From: Pseudobdellovibrionaceae bacterium
Lineage (GTDB): Bacteria > Bdellovibrionota > Bdellovibrionia > Bdellovibrionales > Bdellovibrionaceae
Assembly: GCA_947374445.1 (NCBI GenBank)
Contig: CANCBY010000080.1
Location: forward strand, 1 to 10,025
Direction of reading: 5' to 3'
Length of the DNA: 10,025 nucleotides
The translations under genes and the position numbers were made by a program. The notes under the pieces are model-generated. The model was not told the origin of the DNA, did not search any database, and worked only from the letters and a program-made list of their open reading frames with translations. Shown one piece after another: positions 5,842 through 10,025 of this stretch (position 1 is its first letter; each line of letters begins with the position of its first letter).

Positions 5842-7381
5842 GCCCCTTAGGTTTCACTTTCAGGCGCAAAGTATATAGTGGTATAAACGAGAGCGAAAAG
5901 ATCGCCATGATGATCCAAATCAGTTGGTTGAAGCTCAACATAAAGACCTGATTCTGAACTTTAAAATACAAGGTCTTAATCGCCACATCTGAAGAGTTCG
6001 CCATTCCAATAACGTCAGACATCTTGGCCTTCATCCCATTGCTCATCTGGTAATAAGCTGATTGAGAGTTCGCATTCAAGAGTGAAATCTTAGTGCTTAA
6101 ATCAAGATAGTTCTGATGGCTATTTTTAGACAACAAGGTGGCAACCATGGCGATACCCATACTTCCACCAATTTGTCGGAACAGATTTAAAAGCCCCGAC
6201 ACTTGCCCCAAGTTAGCTCCCGAGAACTGACTGAGGATGCTCGAATTGATCGGCACAAACAGAAAGGCCATAGCTATACCGCGAACAAAAAGCATAACCA
6301 GAATTTCATTCTTTGAACTCAACGGAGAAAACAAAGTCATCAAGTAGCAACAGGCTTCAATCGAAACAAGTCCGATGAAAATGAGTACTTTAGGATTTCG
6401 GCCAGCAGCCATCGCCTTTCCAATGAAGGGCATCATAAAAGCTGTGAGCAATGAACCCGGAATAAAAAAGGCTCCGGTCTGAGTCGCCGTGTAGTGAAAC
6501 ACCCTCCCCAAAAAGATCGGGAGCAAAAACACAACTGCATAAAGAAAAAATCCCAAAGAGATCATCAAGCCAACACCACTGATAACAATTCGCTCAGTGA
6601 ATAAACGAACATTGATGATCGGATTTTTAACTTTCAGCTCCCACCATATAAAGGCCGGCAAGCAGATAGCTGATATTAGCGCATTCAAAATAATCCAATT
6701 AGACGCAAACCAATCGTTAGATTCGCCTCGCTCTAAAACGAACTGCAAGCAACCAATCCCTAAAACTAGAAGCCCCAATCCAATGGCATCAAAACCCTTG
6801 GCCTGAGCCTGCTCTTGAGCTGATTTTTCACGGTCAAATATAACTGCCATTCCGACAAAAAATGTCAGCAAACCCAATGGCAAATTCACGTTAAAAATTG
6901 AGCGCCATCCATAATTATCGGTCAAATAGCCACCCATCACTGGTCCCAGTGTTGGACCAATCATGACACTCATCCCAAAGATCGCTCCTGCAATACCAGC
7001 CTTCTCTTTTGGAAATTGCTCATAAATCAAAGCTTGTGAGGTTGGAAGCAAAGCTCCGCCCATCAAACCTTGAACGATTCGAAACACTGTCAATGTCATG
7101 AGATTCGGAGCTAAGCCGCATGCCACTGAAGCTGCAGTGAATGCTAAAATACAACCGAGATAATATCTACGTCGCCCAATTTTTTCGCTGAGCCAAGCGG
7201 AGACCGGCAATACAATTGCGTTAGCAATCGCATAGCCTGTGATAATCATACTGATGTCTTCAAGCGTGGCGCCGAGGTTTCCCATCATTGTCGGAAGAGC
7301 CACATTGACAATAGATGTATCAATGATCTCAAGCAATGAGGCCATAACTGCGACAAAGATAATTAATCCCGATTTGCTCAT
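5825..7381 (-). CDS. emrB: EmrB-like DHA2-family drug:H+ antiporter (MFS, 14 TM)
   Basis: The 518-residue inner-membrane product is a major facilitator of the DHA2 (14-helix) type. The family signatures are in order: motif D1 LLEIIDTSIVNVALP (17-30), with D21 in the first helix; motif A SEKIGRRR (65-72); motif B RIVQGLMGGAL (101-111), with R101; motif C GPTLGPVMGG (142-151), typical of antiporters; and WRSIFNVNLPLG (159-170). The long loop before the last helix (about 429-481) and VQNQVFMLSFNQLIW also fit EmrB. It should export hydrophobic or amphipathic drugs in exchange for protons, working with the adaptor and channel encoded upstream. The ATG at 7381 has AGGA about 5 nt upstream, and the gene starts 6 nt after the adaptor stop, so the two are probably translationally coupled. 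Length matches E. coli EmrB (about 512). Substrate cannot be predicted. Confidence 0.95.
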   Translation of the reverse strand: MSKSGLIIFVAVMASLLEIIDTSIVNVALPTMMGNLGATLEDISMIITGYAIANAIVLPVSAWLSEKIGRRRYYLGCILAFTAASVACGLAPNLMTLTVFRIVQGLMGGALLPTSQALIYEQFPKEKAGIAGAIFGMSVMIGPTLGPVMGGYLTDNYGWRSIFNVNLPLGLLTFFVGMAVIFDREKSAQEQAQAKGFDAIGLGLLVLGIGCLQFVLERGESNDWFASNWIILNALISAICLPAFIWWELKVKNPIINVRLFTERIVISGVGLMISLGFFLYAVVFLLPIFLGRVFHYTATQTGAFFIPGSLLTAFMMPFIGKAMAAGRNPKVLIFIGLVSIEACCYLMTLFSPLSSKNEILVMLFVRGIAMAFLFVPINSSILSQFSGANLGQVSGLLNLFRQIGGSMGIAMVATLLSKNSHQNYLDLSTKISLLNANSQSAYYQMSNGMKAKMSDVIGMANSSDVAIKTLYFKVQNQVFMLSFNQLIWIIMAIFSLSFIPLYTLRLKVKPKGPIDAH

Positions 7382-7387
7382 AAAATC

Positions 7388-8266
7388 CTAGTGCTTGTGA
7401 ACTTTAACGTTGGCTGAAAGACCGGCGCGCAAAAGATCAATGTCGTCGGCACTCAAGGCCTCAAGTTTAATTTTGACTGGCACACGCTGAACAACCTTTG
7501 TGAAGTTGCCAGTCGCATTGTCTGGCGGAAGCAACGTGAAAGTTGCTCCTGTAGCTGAGCTGATACTTTCAACAGTGCCATGAAACTGTTTGGACGTCAC
7601 TGCGTCTACTTCAATTTCAACCCGAGCTCCAATTTTGATCACATCAATTTCAGTTTCTTTGAAGTTCGCAGTCACCCAGCGCTCTTCAGCCCCAACAAAA
7701 CCAATTAACGGAACTCCAGGGCTTGCCAACTGGCCATCTTCAACAGATCGCTTAGCAACGAAGCCATCTGATGGCGCTTTGATAATAGTGTTTTCAAGAT
7801 TGAGTTCTGCTTGAGAAACCTGTGCCGAAACAGCTTCAAACTTAGCTTTAATATCAGAGTAGCTTGCTGTTGTCGCATCATACTGCTGCTGAGAGACTGC
7901 ACCTTTTGAGAAGAGCTCTTGAATGCGATGGTAATTCTTCTCAGTGTCAGCGCGACGTGCCTGCAATGAAGTCAGCTCACTCTTCATTTGCTGAACAGTG
8001 TTTTGATAATCTCGCTTATCAATCTCGACCAAGATGTCGCCTTTTTTTACTTTGGCTCCTTCTTTGGCTTTCACTTCAATAACAAATCCTGAAACTTTAG
8101 AGGCCAACATCACCGAGTGAGCTTCAATTTGAGCGTTGTCTGTTGTCACATACACAAACGACTCGTATGCAAAGTAGCCGATTAGCAGAGCTGCTACGCA
8201 ACCAAGGGCACCAATAATTTTCTTCTTTTTATTTCCTGCTGCCGGAACAGCTGCTGTCGTATTCAT
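7388..8266 (-). CDS. emrA: EmrA-like membrane-fusion adaptor (HlyD family)
   Basis: This 292-residue periplasmic adaptor has one N-terminal membrane helix (about 17-36) and then the HlyD/EmrA landmark TTDNAQIEAH (41-50). A lipoyl-type half motif follows (about 50-85, including GAKVKKGDILVEIDKRDY), then an alpha-hairpin (about 87-158). The second lipoyl half is at IIKAPSDGFV (161-170), and the beta-barrel contains RWVTANFKETE (196-206). The signature PPDNATGNFTKVVQRVPVKI (237-256) is strongly EmrA-like. It links the inner-membrane transporter to the outer-membrane channel. It is about 100 residues shorter than E. coli EmrA (390), mostly because the coiled-coil hairpin is short. The reading frame is intact, so this is a natural short form and not a truncation. 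AAAGG lies 8 nt before the ATG. It is the middle gene of the tolC-emrA-emrB operon, 55 nt after the channel gene. Confidence 0.94.
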   Translation of the reverse strand: MNTTAAVPAAGNKKKKIIGALGCVAALLIGYFAYESFVYVTTDNAQIEAHSVMLASKVSGFVIEVKAKEGAKVKKGDILVEIDKRDYQNTVQQMKSELTSLQARRADTEKNYHRIQELFSKGAVSQQQYDATTASYSDIKAKFEAVSAQVSQAELNLENTIIKAPSDGFVAKRSVEDGQLASPGVPLIGFVGAEERWVTANFKETEIDVIKIGARVEIEVDAVTSKQFHGTVESISSATGATFTLLPPDNATGNFTKVVQRVPVKIKLEALSADDIDLLRAGLSANVKVHKH

Positions 8267-8321
8267 AAGTAAAACCTTTCTGACTTAATTTTTAATATTT
8301 TTAGTTAAAACCCTAGTTGAA

Positions 8322-9638
8322 TTAGTTGAACCGGTGGAGACTCTGCCCCGTTGCCAATTCCAAATTCACTAGCGCTTCGACAGCGCCAATTTGCGCGTTC
8401 ACAAGACCTGCTTTGGCTCTAAACAACTCTGCCTCTGCATCTAAAAGATCTGTATTTGTTCTCGCTCCGACTTTGCGGCCTTCTTTAGCCAGCCGAACAC
8501 TCTCGCTGGCCTTTGCCACATCATTCACTCGCGATCGAGACACAGAGCAAAAGTAAACATATTTTCGGCTCCAGTACTCAAGATCTTGCTTGGCTTTAAT
8601 CAAAGCCATTTGGGTGACTTTTTCGACTTGCACTCGTTGCTCAACACTTTGCTTTGATTTCGCAATTGAAGTCATGCCATCGAAGAGATTCCAAGTTAGA
8701 TTGACTCCAACTTGATAAGCTTCACGGTACTTATCTCGGTCCTGAAAACCATCTGTAATATTGTTGTAATATTGATATTGGCCCACGAGATTAATACGCG
8801 GAACCAAATAGCTCGCAGCCCCTGATTCCATTTTTCCGTAAGCCATCAATCGGTCTTGGGCCGCTTGAAGATCTTTTCGTTCTGCCACGGTTTTTAACTC
8901 AAGCCCCTTTACAAGCTCAGGACTCAAAAACGGCAAATCGCCTTTGAGCTCACGAGCCTCGGTTTCGTGTCCTAAGATTTCCCCCAATTTGTTTCTTGAA
9001 ATCTCGACATTGTCCGCGCTGTTCATCAACTCAGATTTGGCTTCGCTCACTTGAACCTCGACACGAAGAACATCGTAGTTCGTTGAAACGCCTGCCTTTT
9101 TAAATAAATTTACGTCTTGCAAATGATCTTCAAGCGTTTTGAGATTTTGCTCGGCCACGTCTTTTAAGGTGCGTGCACCCAAGGCCTTATAATATTGGAG
9201 AGTGACTTCTCTTTCGACTTGAAACCGAGTCCAATCAAAATCCTTTTGCGCTGAGCTCTCAAAATAACGGGCAGAAAGGTAACGATTAGTACTAGAAAAA
9301 CCATCAAATATTGGAAGAGTCGCTGTCAAATAAAAATTAGAAGTTGGAACAATGGCCTGAATCGAAGTTGTTCCGCTGCCTAAGTTGATGTCTGTGAGCA
9401 GATAACGATGCATCGTTAAGTAGGAGGCCGAAGCATTTAAGCTTGGCAAAAAGCCCGCATAAGACTCCACTTTTTTCCACGAATTTTCTTCATAAACAGA
9501 TTTGGCCTTTTGGATTGTGAGCGAGCTCCCACCAGCCTCTTGAAGAGCCTGACCTAGCGTCAAATCAGCAGCGGCAAAACTGTTTGCTCCTGCAAACAAA
9601 TAGAAAGCAGATATCAGTAAATTTGATCTGAACGGCAC
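8322..9638 (-). CDS. tolC: TolC-family outer-membrane efflux channel
   Basis: The 438-residue product is an outer-membrane efflux protein (OEP/TolC family). The preferred start is GTG 9638: AGGAG (minus strand, 9644-9648) lies exactly 5 nt upstream, and the product then begins with a proper Sec signal peptide (MPFRSNLLISAFYLFAGANSFAA), cleaved near residues 22-23. A GTG at 9695 is in frame but lies inside the operator and upstream of the predicted transcription start. The two internally homologous halves are visible: the first beta pair around NFYLTATLPIFDGF (101-114) and the second around VGVNLTWNLFDGM (300-312), each followed by long helices. The C-terminal LLDAEAELFRAKAGLVNAQI (388-407) is the classic last helix. 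It trimerises to form the exit duct for the EmrAB-like pump. First gene of the operon, probably repressed by the divergent MarR protein. Confidence 0.94.
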   Translation of the reverse strand: MPFRSNLLISAFYLFAGANSFAAADLTLGQALQEAGGSSLTIQKAKSVYEENSWKKVESYAGFLPSLNASASYLTMHRYLLTDINLGSGTTSIQAIVPTSNFYLTATLPIFDGFSSTNRYLSARYFESSAQKDFDWTRFQVEREVTLQYYKALGARTLKDVAEQNLKTLEDHLQDVNLFKKAGVSTNYDVLRVEVQVSEAKSELMNSADNVEISRNKLGEILGHETEARELKGDLPFLSPELVKGLELKTVAERKDLQAAQDRLMAYGKMESGAASYLVPRINLVGQYQYYNNITDGFQDRDKYREAYQVGVNLTWNLFDGMTSIAKSKQSVEQRVQVEKVTQMALIKAKQDLEYWSRKYVYFCSVSRSRVNDVAKASESVRLAKEGRKVGARTNTDLLDAEAELFRAKAGLVNAQIGAVEALVNLELATGQSLHRFN

Positions 9639-9672
9639 AGAGACTCCTACACGCACATGATTTTGAATTATT

Positions 9673-9685
9673 GGGCTATGAGCCC
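9673..9685. repeat. Small palindrome at the predicted tolC transcription start
   Basis: GGGCT-ATG-AGCCC is a perfect 5-bp inverted repeat with a 3-nt loop. It directly follows the predicted tolC -10 box and covers about -6 to +7 of that transcript. It could be a secondary protein site or a 5' mRNA hairpin. Its sequence differs from the main operator. Confidence 0.35.
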
Positions 9686-9714
9686 AGGATACCACAAATT
9701 AGTTTGTATTGCAA
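9686..9714 (-). promoter_or_regulatory. Promoter of the tolC-emrA-emrB operon
   Basis: Read on the minus strand, TTGCAA (9709-9714) is followed after exactly 17 nt by TATCCT (9686-9691), with an extended TGG just before the -10. Both boxes match consensus at four of six positions. A start near 9679 gives a leader of about 40 nt that carries the AGGAG of the GTG start. The promoter lies almost wholly inside the operator palindrome, so repression by occlusion is expected. Confidence 0.6.
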
Positions 9715-9727
9715 ACTGTTTGTGGTA
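9690..9727. promoter_or_regulatory. Probable MarR-family operator (long palindrome)
   Basis: The left arm TACCACAAATTAGTTTG (9690-9706) and right arm CAAACTGTTTGTGGTA (9712-9727) are inverted copies. They differ only in two bases (TT) against one (G) between the inner and outer blocks. The core AGTTTG-N5-CAAACT (9701-9717) has the ~17-bp size usual for MarR dimers. The outer blocks TACCACAAA/TTTGTGGTA extend the symmetry. The site sits between a MarR gene and its pump operon and overlaps both promoters. The repressor assignment is inference from position. Confidence 0.7.
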
Positions 9728-9731
9728 CTAT
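9704..9731 (+). promoter_or_regulatory. Promoter of the marR-type regulator gene
   Basis: TTGTAT (9704-9709) is followed after 16 nt by TACTAT (9726-9731), with an extended TGG (9723-9725). The -10 is the better box (four of six plus TGn); the -35 is weak. Transcription would start near 9738, only about 4 nt before the ATG. The right operator arm overlaps the extended -10, implying autorepression. Confidence 0.45.
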
Positions 9732-9741
9732 TCAATTGAAA

Positions 9742-10025
9742 ATGGATGCACCAATTAAGAAAAAATTTTCTGCTAAAACACAAAGTGTCTATCAAGACGC
9801 CAAGGCTCATCCCATCCTCAAAGGCTACTTTGGTTACTGCCTCTACAAGGCCGCCATGCGATTGCGTGCCGACATGGACCAAGCTCTTGAAAAACATGGA
9901 GTTATTGCTCCTCAAGTAGGGATGCTCAAACTGCTAGAGTCCTTAGGTCCCACCAGCCAGGTCGATTTGGGCTCTCAATTAAGTATAGATAAAGCTTCAA
10001 TGGTAAAATTGATCGACAACCTTGA
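9742..10025 (+). CDS. MarR-family transcriptional regulator (partial, runs off the window end)
   Basis: Reading from ATG 9742 gives 94 complete codons without a stop before the window ends. The predicted protein has a helical N-terminal dimerisation part (GYFGYCLYKAAMRLRADMDQ, 28-47). The first part of a winged helix-turn-helix follows: VGMLKLLESLGPTSQVDLGS (59-78), then QLSIDKASMVKLIDNLE (79-95), whose recognition-helix pattern (IDKASMVKLIDxLE) is typical of MarR/EmrR regulators. The wing and C-terminal dimer helices lie outside the window. It is divergent from the tolC-emrA-emrB operon and shares its palindromic operator, so it probably represses both until a ligand, often a pump substrate, releases it. 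There is no Shine-Dalgarno before the ATG, and the predicted leader is about 4 nt, so translation may be leaderless. Confidence 0.88.
   Translation, partial: MDAPIKKKFSAKTQSVYQDAKAHPILKGYFGYCLYKAAMRLRADMDQALEKHGVIAPQVGMLKLLESLGPTSQVDLGSQLSIDKASMVKLIDNL

Noticed and set aside
9639..9695. GTG start at 9695 for the tolC-like gene
   Set aside because: It lies within the operator and upstream of the predicted transcript start, and it puts 19 extra residues before a good signal peptide. GTG 9638 has AGGAG at 5 nt.
9838..9840. C33 of the MarR-family regulator as an OhrR-type redox-sensing cysteine
   Set aside because: It lies in the N-terminal helix but two residues nearer the following Leu-Tyr than in OhrR, and the neighbouring pump suggests drug sensing instead.

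Overview
The window is 10,025 bases of dense bacterial chromosome, at roughly mid-40s % GC by eye. It holds nine complete genes and the 5' part of a tenth. I see no RNA gene, mobile element, CRISPR array or integration scar. The organism is probably Gram-negative and deltaproteobacterial or Bdellovibrio-like. This inference rests on outer-membrane efflux machinery, several lipoproteins, a von Willebrand-type lipoprotein of a kind common in myxobacteria and Bdellovibrio relatives, and a Cys-rich secreted protein whose style I recall from Bdellovibrio genomes. No ribosomal or marker gene is present to settle it.

Left part (1-3868). A YkgJ-type cysteine-cluster protein lies on the minus strand (65-757). 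It is divergent from a two-helix membrane protein of an uncharacterised conserved family (1000-1578, plus). Next comes a small Ala/Pro/Lys-rich lipoprotein with a four-cysteine C-terminal module (1683-2117, plus). That gene converges, with only 2 nt between stop codons, on a 582-residue Cys-rich secreted protein with a C-terminal membrane anchor (2120-3868, minus).

Middle (3869-5824). The divergent spacer carries a perfect 12-bp inverted repeat. It is followed by a probable two-gene plus-strand unit. The first gene encodes a lipoprotein with a Pro/Thr stalk and a VWA domain with a MIDAS motif (4093-5256). The second encodes a membrane-anchored protein whose C-terminus resembles the GspG major pseudopilin but lacks a prepilin cleavage site (5285-5761). 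A strong stem-loop (5797-5841) separates this unit from the efflux operon that converges on it.

Right part (5825-10025). A complete tripartite drug-efflux operon reads on the minus strand in the order tolC-like outer-membrane channel, emrA-like adaptor, emrB-like 14-helix DHA2 transporter. It is divergent from a MarR-family regulator cut off by the window end. The tolC/marR spacer holds a near-perfect palindrome whose two arms coincide with the extended -10 elements of both divergent promoters. This is what a MarR-type repressor that controls both itself and its efflux pump would need. This regulatory layout is the clearest sequence-level finding. The least explained proteins are the VWA/pseudopilin-like pair and the Cys-rich anchored protein. 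I find no convincing evidence of a wholly new system.
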